64,000 bases of DNA, taken from contig NZ_JAJIUJ010000037.1 in NCBI RefSeq assembly GCF_020880415.1, positions 62,001 to 126,000 on the forward strand, given 5' to 3'. Shown in pieces: positions 39,426 to 49,093 of the stretch. The notes under the pieces are model-generated. The model did not search any database. It was not told where the DNA came from and worked only from the letters and a program-made list of their open reading frames with translations. A program made the translations under genes and the position numbers. Source of the stretch: Xanthomonas euvesicatoria pv. euvesicatoria. Its GTDB lineage: Bacteria > Pseudomonadota > Gammaproteobacteria > Xanthomonadales > Xanthomonadaceae. Every line of letters starts with the position of its first letter. Positions within the stretch are counted from its first letter, which is position 1.

Positions 39426-40078
39426 AGACGTTTTTCATCGCGCCTGGCAAGGAATGCTCGCACGCCTGGGAATTGATGCCGGCGGTGCTGCTGAACAGTG
39501 CCACCGAGGAAGAAAACACCTGGCTGATCGCGCACGTGGCCAAGTGCGCCTCATGTAGCGCCGAATTCGCCCAGCAGAACCGCCTGCGCCAGGCCCTGGC
39601 GCTGCCGTCGACAGTGCAACTGGACCCGAACGCCGGTCTGCAACGCCTGCTCGGCCGCCTGGATGCACCGGAGCAGCACAGCGCACCTGCGCGCGTGCCG
39701 GCCGCACGCCGCTCCGGCAGTTGGACGGTACGCGCCCTGGCCGCCGCGGCGCTGGTCCAGGCCATCGGGCTGGGCGTGATGGGCGTCAAGCTGGCCTCGC
39801 CCGCGCCATCGCACGACTACCGCACGCTCAGCAGCGTGGTGGCCCTGCCGGTGCCGCAGGGCGCCATCCGCGTGGTGCCGGACGCAAAGATGACCGTGGC
39901 CGACTGGGACCGGCTGCTGCATGCGCAGCAGTTGCAGGTGGTCGGCGGCCCCAACGACATGGGCGCCTACACCGTGGTGCCTGCCGCACCGCAGCCCCCG
40001 GTCCAACCGCAGCAGACCGTGCAGCAACTACGCGCCACCCCGGGCATCCGGCTGGCGGAGATCGTCTCGGCCCCATGA
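39422..40078 (+). CDS. anti-sigma factor with zinc-finger-like N-terminus
   Basis: A 218-residue protein. The N-terminal domain has HVAKCASCSAEF, the HxxxCxxC motif of zinc-binding anti-sigma domains. A membrane helix follows at about 100-120 (ALAAAALVQAIGLGVMGVKL), then a periplasmic sensor part. It would hold the ECF factor at the membrane until a signal releases it. Start overlaps the sigma stop; its stop overlaps the protease start (ATGA). Confidence 0.85.
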   Translation: MKTFFIAPGKECSHAWELMPAVLLNSATEEENTWLIAHVAKCASCSAEFAQQNRLRQALALPSTVQLDPNAGLQRLLGRLDAPEQHSAPARVPAARRSGSWTVRALAAAALVQAIGLGVMGVKLASPAPSHDYRTLSSVVALPVPQGAIRVVPDAKMTVADWDRLLHAQQLQVVGGPNDMGAYTVVPAAPQPPVQPQQTVQQLRATPGIRLAEIVSAP

Positions 40079-41400
40079 ATCGCCTGCTCGCCATTGGCCT
40101 GATCGCCGCGTTCACCGGCCTGGGCGCGACCTCCCACGCGCACGCGGCCGCAGCCCTCCAGGAGCCGGCGACCGATGTTGCCGGCACCGCCCCGCCGCCG
40201 GCCGATGCGCAGATGCCCGACAGCAGCCGCGACATCCTGCTGGCGGTAGCCAACCCGCTCGCCGCACCGCCGGCCCGCGCCGGCTCCAGCCTGATCGGCT
40301 ACGCATCCAGCTATTACGGCGCCGGCCAGAAGGCTGCCGCGCGCATGGACAGCATCAAGCAGCGCTACAAATTGCGCGAAGTCTCGGCCTGGCCGATCAC
40401 CTCGCTGGGCCTGTATTGCGCTGTGCTGCAACCGCCTCCGGGCGTCTCGCGCGATGAACTGGTCAGTGCGCTGGCCGACGACGAAGGCGTGGAGCTGGTG
40501 CAGCCGGTGCAGGATTTTTCGGTGTTCTCCGCCGATGCGTCGGAAAAGACGACCGCGCTGTCCAGCTACAACGACCCGTACGTGGACATGCAACGCGGCT
40601 TCATCGACACCGATGCCGCCAGCGCACAGACCGTGACCGAGGGCCGCGGCGTGGTGATCGCGGTCGTCGATACCGGCGTGGACACCAACCACCCCGATCT
40701 GAAAGCGCGCATCCGCGACGTGCACGATCTGGTCGACGACACACCGGTGAAGACCAGCACCGATCCGCACGGCACCGAAGTGGCCGGCATCATTGCCGCC
40801 GGCAGCAACAATCACCAGGGCATCGTCGGCATGGCACCCAAGGCCATGCTGAGTATCTACAAGGCGTGCTGGTACGCGCCCACGGTCGGCGCCACCGCAC
40901 GGTGCAATACCTTCACCCTGGCCAAGGCGCTGGCGGCGATCGACAACAGCTCAGCGCGCGTGATCAACCTGAGCCTGGGTGGCCCCGCCGATCCGCTGCT
41001 GAGTAAGATGCTGCAGCAGCTGGTGCAACAGGGCCGCATCGTGGTGGCGGCAATGCCACCGAACGGGCGCCTGGATGGCTTTCCCAATGACGTACCCGGC
41101 GTGCTGGTCGTGCGCAGCAGCAGCGCAACACCGGCCATGCCCGGCGTGCTCAGCGCGCCCGGCAAGGACATCCTGACCACGCAACCGAACGGCCGCTACG
41201 ACTTCACCTCCGGCTCGTCGATGGCCACCGCACATGTCAGCGGCATGGCCGCGCTGTTGTTGTCGCTGCAACCGTCGATGGATGCCAAGGCGTTGCGCGA
41301 ACTCATGCAGCGCACCAGCAAAGTTTCCGACGGGCAGTTGCAGGTCAACGCCGGCGCCGCAGTGCAGGCGCTGGCGCCTCACGCCAAACACTCCAACTGA
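40075..41400 (+). CDS. exported S8 (subtilisin-like) serine protease
   Basis: A 441-residue protease. The signal peptide is about 1-24 (GATSHAHA). The propeptide-like region contains RYKLREVSAWPITSLGLYCA. The triad is Asp in IAVVDTGVDTNHPDL, His in TDPHGTEVAGIIAAG and Ser in FTSGSSMATAHVSGMAALLL. The canonical oxyanion GN motif is not evident: the corresponding place reads VVAAMPPNGRLDGFPNDVPG. Coupling to the anti-sigma gene suggests a role in the same stress or maturation pathway, possibly cleaving it; this is inference. Confidence 0.88.
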   Translation: MNRLLAIGLIAAFTGLGATSHAHAAAALQEPATDVAGTAPPPADAQMPDSSRDILLAVANPLAAPPARAGSSLIGYASSYYGAGQKAAARMDSIKQRYKLREVSAWPITSLGLYCAVLQPPPGVSRDELVSALADDEGVELVQPVQDFSVFSADASEKTTALSSYNDPYVDMQRGFIDTDAASAQTVTEGRGVVIAVVDTGVDTNHPDLKARIRDVHDLVDDTPVKTSTDPHGTEVAGIIAAGSNNHQGIVGMAPKAMLSIYKACWYAPTVGATARCNTFTLAKALAAIDNSSARVINLSLGGPADPLLSKMLQQLVQQGRIVVAAMPPNGRLDGFPNDVPGVLVVRSSSATPAMPGVLSAPGKDILTTQPNGRYDFTSGSSMATAHVSGMAALLLSLQPSMDAKALRELMQRTSKVSDGQLQVNAGAAVQALAPHAKHSN

Positions 41401-41410
41401 CGGCACCGGC

Positions 41411-42169
41411 ATGGCCAAGTGGATTCCCTTGTGGCTGCATCAACTCAGCTCGCCACCGACGTTCTATCGTGTCGCCGGCAGCGTGCGCCCGTGGGCGCTG
41501 GGGCTGGCCGCGCTGCTCGGCGCGGTCGCAGTCTACGGCGGCCTGGTACTGGCACCGCCGGATTACCAGCAACACGATGCCTACCGCATCATCTTCATCC
41601 ATGTGCCCAGCGCCTGGATGAGTCTTTTCATCTACGCGGCAATGGGCGTTTCGGCGTTCATTGCGCTGGTGTGGCGCATCAAGCTGGCCGAAGTGGTCGC
41701 CATGGCCTCGGCACCGATCGGCGCAGCCTTCACCTTCATCACCCTGTGCACCGGCGCGCTGTGGGGCAAGCCGATGTGGGGCACCTGGTGGACCTGGGAT
41801 GCGCGGCTCACCTCCGAGTTGCTGCTGCTGTTTTTGTACCTGGGCGTGCTGGGCCTCTATTACGCCGTGGAAGACCGCCGCCAGGCAATGCGCGCCGCCG
41901 GCTTGCTCGCACTGGTGGGGCTGGTGAATCTGCCCATCGTGCATTACTCGGTGGTGTGGTGGAACACGCTGCACCAGGGTTCCACTGTGCGCCTGCTCGG
42001 CCCCTCCAAGATGAGCGCAGACATGCTGTGGCCGCTGCTGACCATGATGCTGGCAACCAAGTGCTATTACGTTGCGAGCCTGTTCGGCCGCGTGCGGGTG
42101 GATTTGCTGGCGCTTGAAAGCGGCAAGGACTGGGTCCGCCGCATCGTGTTGACGGAGCGCAGCGCATGA
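41411..42169 (+). CDS. ccmC: cytochrome c maturation protein CcmC
   Basis: A 252-residue, six-helix inner-membrane haem handling protein. The tryptophan-rich motif WGTWWTWDARLTSELLLL and His residues (FIHVPSAWM, PIVHYSVVWWNTLHQ) bind haem for transfer to CcmE. It begins 11 bp after the protease stop and overlaps ccmD. ccmA and ccmB, which usually precede it, are not present in this window. Confidence 0.96.
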   Translation: MAKWIPLWLHQLSSPPTFYRVAGSVRPWALGLAALLGAVAVYGGLVLAPPDYQQHDAYRIIFIHVPSAWMSLFIYAAMGVSAFIALVWRIKLAEVVAMASAPIGAAFTFITLCTGALWGKPMWGTWWTWDARLTSELLLLFLYLGVLGLYYAVEDRRQAMRAAGLLALVGLVNLPIVHYSVVWWNTLHQGSTVRLLGPSKMSADMLWPLLTMMLATKCYYVASLFGRVRVDLLALESGKDWVRRIVLTERSA

Positions 42170-42372
42170 GCGCTTTCCTGGCGATGGGCGGCTACGGCCA
42201 ATACGTGTGGACCGCTTATGCAGTATTCGTGCTGGTGCTGCTGGCCGATCTTGCAGCGCCCTGGCTGCGTCGCCGCCGCTTGCCGCGTGAACTGCGCGGC
42301 CAGTTGCAGCGGCAGGTGCCGCGTCGTGCACGCGATCAACCGGCACCGGCACTGGAGCGCGACGCGCCATGA
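42166..42372 (+). CDS. ccmD: cytochrome c maturation protein CcmD
   Basis: A 68-residue single-helix protein: [20 protein letters not shown] then a basic tail [15 protein letters not shown]. It fits CcmD, which releases holo-CcmE from CcmC. Overlaps ccmC and ccmE by ATGA on both sides. Confidence 0.9.
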   Translation: MSAFLAMGGYGQYVWTAYAVFVLVLLADLAAPWLRRRRLPRELRGQLQRQVPRRARDQPAPALERDAP

Positions 42373-42839
42373 ACGCCACGCGTAGACAACGTCTGTGGTG
42401 GGTGATCTGTGTACTCACCGCCGCCGCGTTGGCCGTCACGCTCATCGTGTTCGCTTTGCAGCGGAACATGAGCTACCTGTTCACCCCAAGCCAGGTCAGC
42501 GCGGGGGAAGCCGCCGGCTACCAGCAATTCCGGCTCGGTGGCATGGTCAAGGCCGGTTCGATCCAGCGTGCAGGTGATTCGCTGAAAGTCAGCTTCACCG
42601 TCATCGATAAAAACGCGGCCACCCAGGTGGAGTACACCGGCATTCTTCCGGATCTGTTTCGCGACAACCAGTCGGTCATCGCCAACGGGCGCATGCAGGG
42701 CGGGCGCTTCGTCGCCAACGAAGTGCTGGCCAAGCACGACGAGACCTACATGCCGAAAGAGCTGAAGGACGCCATGGCCGAAGGCCATGCCGGAAAACCA
42801 ATCCCCGCCACCGCCACGCCGCTGACCGCGCCGCGTTGA
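42369..42839 (+). CDS. ccmE: haem chaperone CcmE
   Basis: A 156-residue periplasmic haem chaperone anchored by an N-terminal helix (about 10-29). The OB-fold motifs [14 protein letters not shown] and [19 protein letters not shown] are typical. The covalent haem ligand His is in [11 protein letters not shown]. Placed between ccmD and ccmF. Confidence 0.96.
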   Translation: MNATRRQRLWWVICVLTAAALAVTLIVFALQRNMSYLFTPSQVSAGEAAGYQQFRLGGMVKAGSIQRAGDSLKVSFTVIDKNAATQVEYTGILPDLFRDNQSVIANGRMQGGRFVANEVLAKHDETYMPKELKDAMAEGHAGKPIPATATPLTAPR

Positions 42840-42902
42840 TGCGCTTCCGGTCGCTGCCACGCACCTCATGACTTCCCTTCCGTTTCGCCTTGCGATCCGC
42901 CC

Positions 42903-44891
42903 ATGACGCCTGAACTTGGCCAGATCGCGCTGATCCTGGCACTGCTGTTATCGCTCGCCCAGGGTGTAGTGCCCTTGATCGGTGCGTGGCGCGGCAACAC
43001 CGCGTTGATGGGTGTCGCGCGGCCTGCGGCGGTGGGCCAGGCGGTGTTCGTGTGGATGGCGTTCGGCCTGCTCGCCTGGTCGTTGTTGTCGCTGGATTTT
43101 TCGGTGGGCTACGTCGCCGCCAACGCCAACATTGCCCTGCCCTGGTACTACCGCGTTGCGGCGGTGTGGGGCGCGCACGAAGGCTCGTTGCTGTTGTGGA
43201 TCGCCATCCTCGCCACCTGGACGGTGCTGCTGGCCGCCTTCAGCCGGCACCTGCCGCAACATTTTGCCGCCCGCGTGCTGGCGATCCTGGGGCTGATTTC
43301 GGTGGGCTTTCTGGCCTTCATCCTGCTGACCTCCAATCCGTTCGGGCGGCTGTCGCCGATTCCGCTGGATGGCAATGAACTCAATCCGGTGTTGCAGGAC
43401 CCCGGCATGACCTTCCACCCGCCGGTGTTGTACACCGGCTATGTCGGGTTTTCGGTAGCCTTCGCATTCGCAGTGGCGGCATTGCTCGGCGGCGAACTGG
43501 AACAGGCCTGGGTGCGCTGGGCACGGCCGTGGACCAATGTGGCCTGGGCCTGCCTCACCGCCGGCATCGTCGCCGGCAGCTGGTGGGCCTATGCGGAACT
43601 GGGCTGGGGCGGCTGGTGGTTCTGGGACCCGGTGGAAAACGCCAGTTTCATGCCCTGGCTGGTCGGCACTGCGTTGATCCACTCCCAGGCGGTCACCGAA
43701 AAACGCGGCAGCCTGCGCGCGTGGACCATCCTGCTGTCGATCCTGGCGTTTTCGCTCTCGTTGCTGGGCACCTTCCTGGTGCGCTCGGGCGTGCTGACCT
43801 CGGTGCACGCGTTTGCGGCCGATCCGCGCCGTGGCCTGTACATCCTCATTTTTCTGGTTGCCGTCGTCGGCGGCTCGTTGCTGTTGTATGCACTGCGCGC
43901 GCCCAAGATCGCCAGCGGCAAACCCTTTGCCGCCGCCTCGCGCGAAACCGGCATTCTCATCGGCAACCTACTGCTCACCGTGGCCGCGGCCATGGTGTTG
44001 CTGGGCACCTTGTTCCCGCTGATCGCCGACGCGTTTGCGCTGGGCAAGGTCTCGGTCGGGCCGCCCTACTTCGGCCTGCTGTTTCCGTTGTTGATGTTGC
44101 CGGTGGTGCTGTTGCTGCCGTTCGGCCCCTACCTGCGCTGGGGCAAGGCCGAAGCCGCACCGTTGAAAGCACTCGGCACACGCGCAGGCATCGCCGCGAT
44201 TGCCTGCGCCCTGGTCGGCAGTGTGTTTGCCGATGGCCAGGCCAAGGCGATCGCCGGCATGGGTGTGGCCGCATGGGTGGCTGCGGGCACCGCGTTGTAC
44301 GTGGTCAAACGCTGGCGCGACATGCCGCGCGGGCGGCGCTTCCCGGCGGAAATGGCCGGCATGCTGATCGCGCATGCGGGCGTGGCGGTGTTCGTTGCCG
44401 GCGTGCTGGTCTCCGAAAGCCTGTCGGTGGAACGCGATGTACGGCTGTCGCCCGGCCAGAGCGCGCAGGTCGCCGGCTACAGCTTCCGCTTCGATGGCGT
44501 GCAGTTGGTGGATGGGCCGAACTGGAAGGCCGAACAAGGCAGCGTGCAGGTCAGCCGCAACGGCCAGGTGGTCGCGCAACTGCATCCGCAAAAACGCCTG
44601 TACAGCAGCGAGCGGATCCAGACCGAATCGGCCATCGATCCCGGCATCACCCGCGACCTGTATGTGGCGCTGGGCGAGCCCTTGGACGATGAGCACATCG
44701 AAAACGACTGGACGCTGCGCCTGTACTACAAGCCCTTCATTCGCTGGATCTGGGCCGGTGGCCTGCTGATGATGCTCGGCGGCTTCGTCAGCGCCTGCGC
44801 ACGCCGCTTTCGTGCACCGGTGACTGCACACCCCTTGGCCGCTTCTCCGGCGCAACCAGCGCTCGTCATCGCACAGGAATCGCACCCGTGA
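42903..44891 (+). CDS. ccmF: cytochrome c-type biogenesis protein CcmF
   Basis: A 662-residue integral-membrane haem lyase subunit with about 15 helices. The WWD motif is in GWGGWWFWDPVENASFMPWL. Further His ligands lie in AVWGAHEGSLLLWIA and HPPVLYTGYVGFSVAFA. The C-terminal periplasmic domain contains VERDVRLSPGQSAQVAGYSF. Gap of 63 bp after ccmE and GTGA overlap with the next gene. Confidence 0.96.
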   Translation: MTPELGQIALILALLLSLAQGVVPLIGAWRGNTALMGVARPAAVGQAVFVWMAFGLLAWSLLSLDFSVGYVAANANIALPWYYRVAAVWGAHEGSLLLWIAILATWTVLLAAFSRHLPQHFAARVLAILGLISVGFLAFILLTSNPFGRLSPIPLDGNELNPVLQDPGMTFHPPVLYTGYVGFSVAFAFAVAALLGGELEQAWVRWARPWTNVAWACLTAGIVAGSWWAYAELGWGGWWFWDPVENASFMPWLVGTALIHSQAVTEKRGSLRAWTILLSILAFSLSLLGTFLVRSGVLTSVHAFAADPRRGLYILIFLVAVVGGSLLLYALRAPKIASGKPFAAASRETGILIGNLLLTVAAAMVLLGTLFPLIADAFALGKVSVGPPYFGLLFPLLMLPVVLLLPFGPYLRWGKAEAAPLKALGTRAGIAAIACALVGSVFADGQAKAIAGMGVAAWVAAGTALYVVKRWRDMPRGRRFPAEMAGMLIAHAGVAVFVAGVLVSESLSVERDVRLSPGQSAQVAGYSFRFDGVQLVDGPNWKAEQGSVQVSRNGQVVAQLHPQKRLYSSERIQTESAIDPGITRDLYVALGEPLDDEHIENDWTLRLYYKPFIRWIWAGGLLMMLGGFVSACARRFRAPVTAHPLAASPAQPALVIAQESHP

Positions 44892-45430
44892 ATCGTCTGC
44901 TGCCCTTGCTGGGCTTCGTATTGCTGGCGGCGCTGTTCGGCGTCGGCATCCTGCGGACCATGCAGCACAATCCGCGCGACGTACCGTCGCCGTTGATCGG
45001 CAAACCGGCACCGGCGTTCTCGTTGCCGCGGCTGGACCACCCGGCGCAACGCGTCGGTCGTGACCAGTTGCTGGGCAAACCCTACGTGTTGAATGTGTTC
45101 GGCAGCTGGTGCGCCGAATGCGTGCACGAACACCCGGTGTTGATGGCCCAGGCCAGCCGGCTTGGCGTGCCGCTGATCGGCTACAACTACAAGGACGTGC
45201 CCGCCGACGCCATCGCCTGGCTCGCGCGACTCGGCAACCCGTATGCAGTGGTGATCGCCGATGAAGCCGGCCAGACCGCCATCGACTTCGGTGTCTACGG
45301 CGCACCGGAGACGTTCCTGATCGATGCGCAGGGCGTGATCCGCTACAAGCACATCGGCGTGCTGACCCCGGATGCCATCAACGACGAGTTGCTTCCGGCC
45401 ATCGCCGCGCTGCCCAAGGGTACGCCGTGA
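44888..45430 (+). CDS. ccmG: thiol:disulfide interchange protein DsbE/CcmG
   Basis: A 180-residue membrane-anchored thioredoxin-like protein. The active site is FGSWCAECVHEHPVLM (WCxxC), with the conserved cis-Pro in VYGAPETFLIDAQG. It reduces the apocytochrome or CcmH thiols. The start is GTG overlapping the ccmF stop. Confidence 0.95.
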   Translation: MNRLLPLLGFVLLAALFGVGILRTMQHNPRDVPSPLIGKPAPAFSLPRLDHPAQRVGRDQLLGKPYVLNVFGSWCAECVHEHPVLMAQASRLGVPLIGYNYKDVPADAIAWLARLGNPYAVVIADEAGQTAIDFGVYGAPETFLIDAQGVIRYKHIGVLTPDAINDELLPAIAALPKGTP

Positions 45431-45924
45431 TGGCGGCGCGTCACACACGACTGTGGCATTGGCGCTGGCATTGGCGCGCGCAAGGCCGCCGTGTGCGTTT
45501 GTTGCTAGTGTTGCTGCTTGGCATGCTGCTGGCGCCCTCGTTGGCAGCGCAGGCCGTGGATCCGCTGCCGTTCAAGAACCGCAGCGAGGAGGCGCGCTAC
45601 CAGCGCTTGACCGCGCAACTGCGCTGCCTGGTATGTCAGAACGAAAACCTGGCCGATTCCAACGCGAGCCTGGCGCGCGATTTGCGGCATCAGGTGTTCG
45701 CGCAACTGCAGGCCGGCAAGAGCGATGCGCAGATCAAGCAGTACATGGTCGATCGCTATTCGGATTTCGTGCTGTACGACCCGCCGGTCACACGCGGCAC
45801 CTGGCTGCTGTGGTTCGGGCCGGCGCTGATGTTGCTTGCAGGTGCCGGCGTGGTCATCCACACCGTGCGCACCCGTGCGCGCGCCGGCACGCCGGTGGCG
45901 CCGCAAGTGGAGGACCAATGGTGA
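45427..45924 (+). CDS. ccmH: cytochrome c maturation protein CcmH (CycL type)
   Basis: A 165-residue protein with a signal/anchor, the redox motif LRCLVCQNENLADSNASLA, RQYMV-like KQYMVDRYSDFVLYDPP and a C-terminal helix (WLLWFGPALMLLAGAGVV). It presents reduced apocytochrome to CcmF. GTG at 45427 overlaps the ccmG stop; the next codon is ATG, an alternative start. Confidence 0.94.
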   Translation: MMAARHTRLWHWRWHWRAQGRRVRLLLVLLLGMLLAPSLAAQAVDPLPFKNRSEEARYQRLTAQLRCLVCQNENLADSNASLARDLRHQVFAQLQAGKSDAQIKQYMVDRYSDFVLYDPPVTRGTWLLWFGPALMLLAGAGVVIHTVRTRARAGTPVAPQVEDQW

Positions 45925-46625
45925 TGGCGGGTTTTTATATCGCAAGCGCCGTGCTGGTGGCGCTGGCCTTGCTGCTGTTGCTGGCACCGCTGCTGCGCCG
46001 CCCCACCGGCAGCGGTCGTGCGCGTTACCGCTTGGCAATTCTGCTGGGACTGGGCCTGCCGCTGGCCACGGCCGGGTTGTACCGGCTGGTGGGCGCGCCG
46101 GAGGCGATCGTCACGCATGTGTATGCAGCGCAGCCAGCGCAAGTCGCCTCGCTACCACCCTCTGCGGATGCAGGGCAGGCGCAAGCGGCAAGCACCCCTG
46201 CCAATGCGCAGGCGCAGGCGCTGGATCGCTTCATGCAGCAGGCCAAGACATTCGAGCAGAACGACCGACCCGCCGAGGCGCGCGAAGCGTATGCACAAGT
46301 GCTCAAGATCGCTCCCGACATCAGCGCCGCCATTGTGGGCTGGGTGGCGGCGGATATGGCCACGCACGCCGATTTCGCCATCGACGCCGCATCGCGCACA
46401 CGCCTGCAGCAAGTGATCGCACGCGAGCCGGACAACCAGCGTGGACTCTGGTTGCTAGGCATCAGCGATTTTCAGCAGCAGGACTTCGCCGCCGCCACTG
46501 CGCACTGGCGGCATCTGCACGGTTTGCTGGAAACCGGATCGCCGATGCAGAAGGCGGTGGCAGACAAGATCGCGGTGGCCGAATCGATGGCCAGCGCGCG
46601 GCAATCCGCGCGTGGGACGCGCTGA
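45918..46625 (+). CDS. ccmI: CcmI-type TPR protein (C-terminal part of the CcmHI system)
   Basis: A 235-residue protein with two N-terminal membrane helices (about 5-25 and 36-55) and a TPR region (ALDRFMQQAKTFEQNDRPAE, AYAQVLKIAPDISAAIVGWV, NQRGLWLLGISDFQQQDFAA). It would bind apocytochrome C-termini. The ATG overlaps ccmH by 7 bp; ATG at 45924 is an alternative. Last gene of the ccm operon. Confidence 0.85.
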   Translation: MVMAGFYIASAVLVALALLLLLAPLLRRPTGSGRARYRLAILLGLGLPLATAGLYRLVGAPEAIVTHVYAAQPAQVASLPPSADAGQAQAASTPANAQAQALDRFMQQAKTFEQNDRPAEAREAYAQVLKIAPDISAAIVGWVAADMATHADFAIDAASRTRLQQVIAREPDNQRGLWLLGISDFQQQDFAAATAHWRHLHGLLETGSPMQKAVADKIAVAESMASARQSARGTR

Positions 46626-46984
46626 GCAACGCATCCTGCGCGATGCGGCTTGATTGCGATGGCTGCACTGCAGCGCAATTGCACAGCGCGTGCGCAATGC
46701 CAAGCAGCCGGTTCACGCGCGAGACGCGGCACCTGGCGCAAACACTCCGCGTCATTGCATCGTGCACTCAAGTGCGACGCATCGTGCCGCACAGTTGCGG
46801 CAGAACGCACGTCATCGCATTGCAGCCTCTCGCGCCAGCGTGCCAGCTGGAGCGCATCTGCCGAAAAGGCCGGGCAATCGCGAGGCAGACAGATCGCCAC
46901 GCAAGAGCGAAAGCGAGCACGCGTACACGCCGCTCCCCTGCATCATCCACGTTCGACCGGCTCGCTACATCGCGTTATCTGCAC
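46626..46984. other. convergent gap between ccmI and a histidine kinase
   Basis: About 360 bp where the ccm operon and the kinase gene end facing each other. No gene, no clear intrinsic terminator seen. Confidence 0.5.
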
Positions 46985-49093
46985 TCAGGCCGAAGGCCCC
47001 AGCACATCGTGCAGCTTTCCACTGAACTCGCCCAGCGTAAATGGCTTGGCGATCATGCTCATGCCTTCGCCGAGAAATTCGCCACGGTCGCGTGCCGTTT
47101 CTGCGTAGCCGGTCATGAAGATCACCGGCAGATCGCGCCGCGATTGCCTTGCGATCTCGGCCAACTGGCGTCCGTTGAGGCCCGGCAGGCCGACATCGGT
47201 GACCAGCAGGTCGATCCGCCGTGGCGAGGCAAGAATCGGCAGTGCCGCGTCCGCGTCGGCCACCACGTCGGCCTGGTAACCCAGCTCGCTGAGCAGTTCG
47301 GTGACCAGCAGCCGCACCTGCTCGTCATCTTCCACCACCAGCACATGCTGGCCCTGCCCTGCCAGCACCGCATCGCTCTGCGTCTGCGGCACCGCGGTTT
47401 GCGCCGCAACCCCGGCGGGCAGATACAGGCTGACGGTGGTGCCCGCGCCCGGCTGCGACTCCACCCACACCTGCCCATTGGACTGCTGCATGAAGCCGTA
47501 GATCATCGACATGCCCAGGCCGGTGCCCTGGCCGATCGGCTTGGTGGTGTAGAACGGCTCGAACACGCGTTCAAGCACGTCGGCGGGCATGCCGGTTCCG
47601 GTGTCTGCAACCGACACCACCACGTAATTCCCCGGCGCCAAGGCGATGCCACGCCCGAGTTCCAGCGGCTGATCTTCCACCTGCAGCTGCCGGGTTGCGA
47701 TACGCAGCTGCCCACCGTCGGGCATGGCATCGCGCGCGTTGATGGCCAGGTTGATCAGTGCGCTTTCCAGCTGATTCTCGTCAACGTACGCCTGCGGCAG
47801 TTCCGCACAGAGATCGATCTCCAGGCGCACCGATTCGCCCAACGTGCGCGCCAGCAACTCCTGCAGCGACACCACCAGATCGTTCAACTGCAGATCCCGC
47901 GCCTGTAGCGACTGACGCCGCGAGAATGCCAGCAGGCGCTGGGTGAGCGCAGCTGCGCGCAATGCCGAGGCAGAGGCCACATCCAGAAAGCGACCCAGCC
48001 CTTCGGTGCGCCCCTGGTCGATGCGCAGCCGCGCCAGATCCAGCGCAGACAGGATGCCGGTGAGCATGTTGTTGAAATCGTGTGCAATGCCGCCGGTGAG
48101 CTGGCCCACCGCTTCCATTTTCTGCGCCTGGCGCAGTGCCGCTTCGCTGGATTCGCGCGCCAGCATCTGCTGCTGCAACTCGGCGGTCCGTTCGGCCACC
48201 TTGGCTTCCAGCAGGTTGGCCTGTTGCTGGATCGATTCCAGCGCCAGCGCACGCGTGGTCACATCGGTGGCGAACACATGGAATCCATCCACCTTGCCAT
48301 CTGCATCAAAGCGCGGCATGTAGCGGATTTCCGCATCGCGGCGCCGGCCATCGGCATGCGGCCAACTGGTCTCGATGGTCAATGTCTGCCCGGCCAATGC
48401 GGCCTCGATCCAGGCGCGGCGCTGTTCGACCACCGCAGGCCCCACCACATCCACCAGCGGCCTCCCGATCACATCGGCAGGCGGCACACCAATCCAGTCT
48501 TCGTACGAACGATTGGCAAAGCGGTAGATCAGGTTCTTGTCGATGAAGGCGATCAGCACCGGCAGCGCATCGGTGACCCGTCGCAGTTCGGCCTCGCTCT
48601 GCGCCAGCGCAGCGCGGCTTTTGGCCAACTGCGCCAGCTGGTCGCGGATGACGAACTGCTTCTGCCGTGCGCGCAACGCGGTGGAGATGGCGCTCAGCAA
48701 CGAAGCTGAGCTCAGCGGCCGCTCCAACTCGATGACGTTGGTCATGTCGGCCGGCAGCCGCACCTGCCGGCGGTTGTGTGCGCCACGTGGCGTACGCAAC
48801 AACACGAACGGAATGTCCGACCAGGCCTGCTGGCCTTGCAGGATGTGCGACAGCGCATGCAGGTCGCCACGGATGGCTTCTTCGGTCAGTACCACCACGC
48901 CGGAGCCATCGTGCAGGTTGCCTGCCAGCGCGTCCAGCGTGGCATGGACCCGGCATGTCAGCCCGCGTTCGCCAACGATGCTGGCAATGCTCTGCGCGTC
49001 GCGGCCGAACGGCGCGATGATATGGACGATGGAGCCGTCCGCGTCACAGATATTCAAGGGGACGATCCAGCAACGGGCCGTCGTCTCCGACAA
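46985..49093 (-). CDS. hybrid histidine kinase with PAS and receiver domains
   Basis: Up to 702 residues. Order: a degenerate receiver-like N-terminal domain (about 20-140, no phospho-Asp), PAS (about 165-290), coiled linker, HisKA with His338 in GQLTGGIAHDFNNMLTGI, HATPase (ALINLAINARDAMPDGG; VADTGTGMP; GTGLGMSMIYGF) and a C-terminal receiver with Asp633 in LLVTDVGLPGLNG and Lys683. No membrane segments, so it is a soluble sensor. The 50-bp overlap with the KaiC-like gene suggests coupled translation; a TTG about 40 bp downstream would shorten the overlap and remains possible. Signal unknown; PAS may bind a cofactor. Confidence 0.9.
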   Translation of the reverse strand: MSETTARCWIVPLNICDADGSIVHIIAPFGRDAQSIASIVGERGLTCRVHATLDALAGNLHDGSGVVVLTEEAIRGDLHALSHILQGQQAWSDIPFVLLRTPRGAHNRRQVRLPADMTNVIELERPLSSASLLSAISTALRARQKQFVIRDQLAQLAKSRAALAQSEAELRRVTDALPVLIAFIDKNLIYRFANRSYEDWIGVPPADVIGRPLVDVVGPAVVEQRRAWIEAALAGQTLTIETSWPHADGRRRDAEIRYMPRFDADGKVDGFHVFATDVTTRALALESIQQQANLLEAKVAERTAELQQQMLARESSEAALRQAQKMEAVGQLTGGIAHDFNNMLTGILSALDLARLRIDQGRTEGLGRFLDVASASALRAAALTQRLLAFSRRQSLQARDLQLNDLVVSLQELLARTLGESVRLEIDLCAELPQAYVDENQLESALINLAINARDAMPDGGQLRIATRQLQVEDQPLELGRGIALAPGNYVVVSVADTGTGMPADVLERVFEPFYTTKPIGQGTGLGMSMIYGFMQQSNGQVWVESQPGAGTTVSLYLPAGVAAQTAVPQTQSDAVLAGQGQHVLVVEDDEQVRLLVTELLSELGYQADVVADADAALPILASPRRIDLLVTDVGLPGLNGRQLAEIARQSRRDLPVIFMTGYAETARDRGEFLGEGMSMIAKPFTLGEFSGKLHDVLGPSA

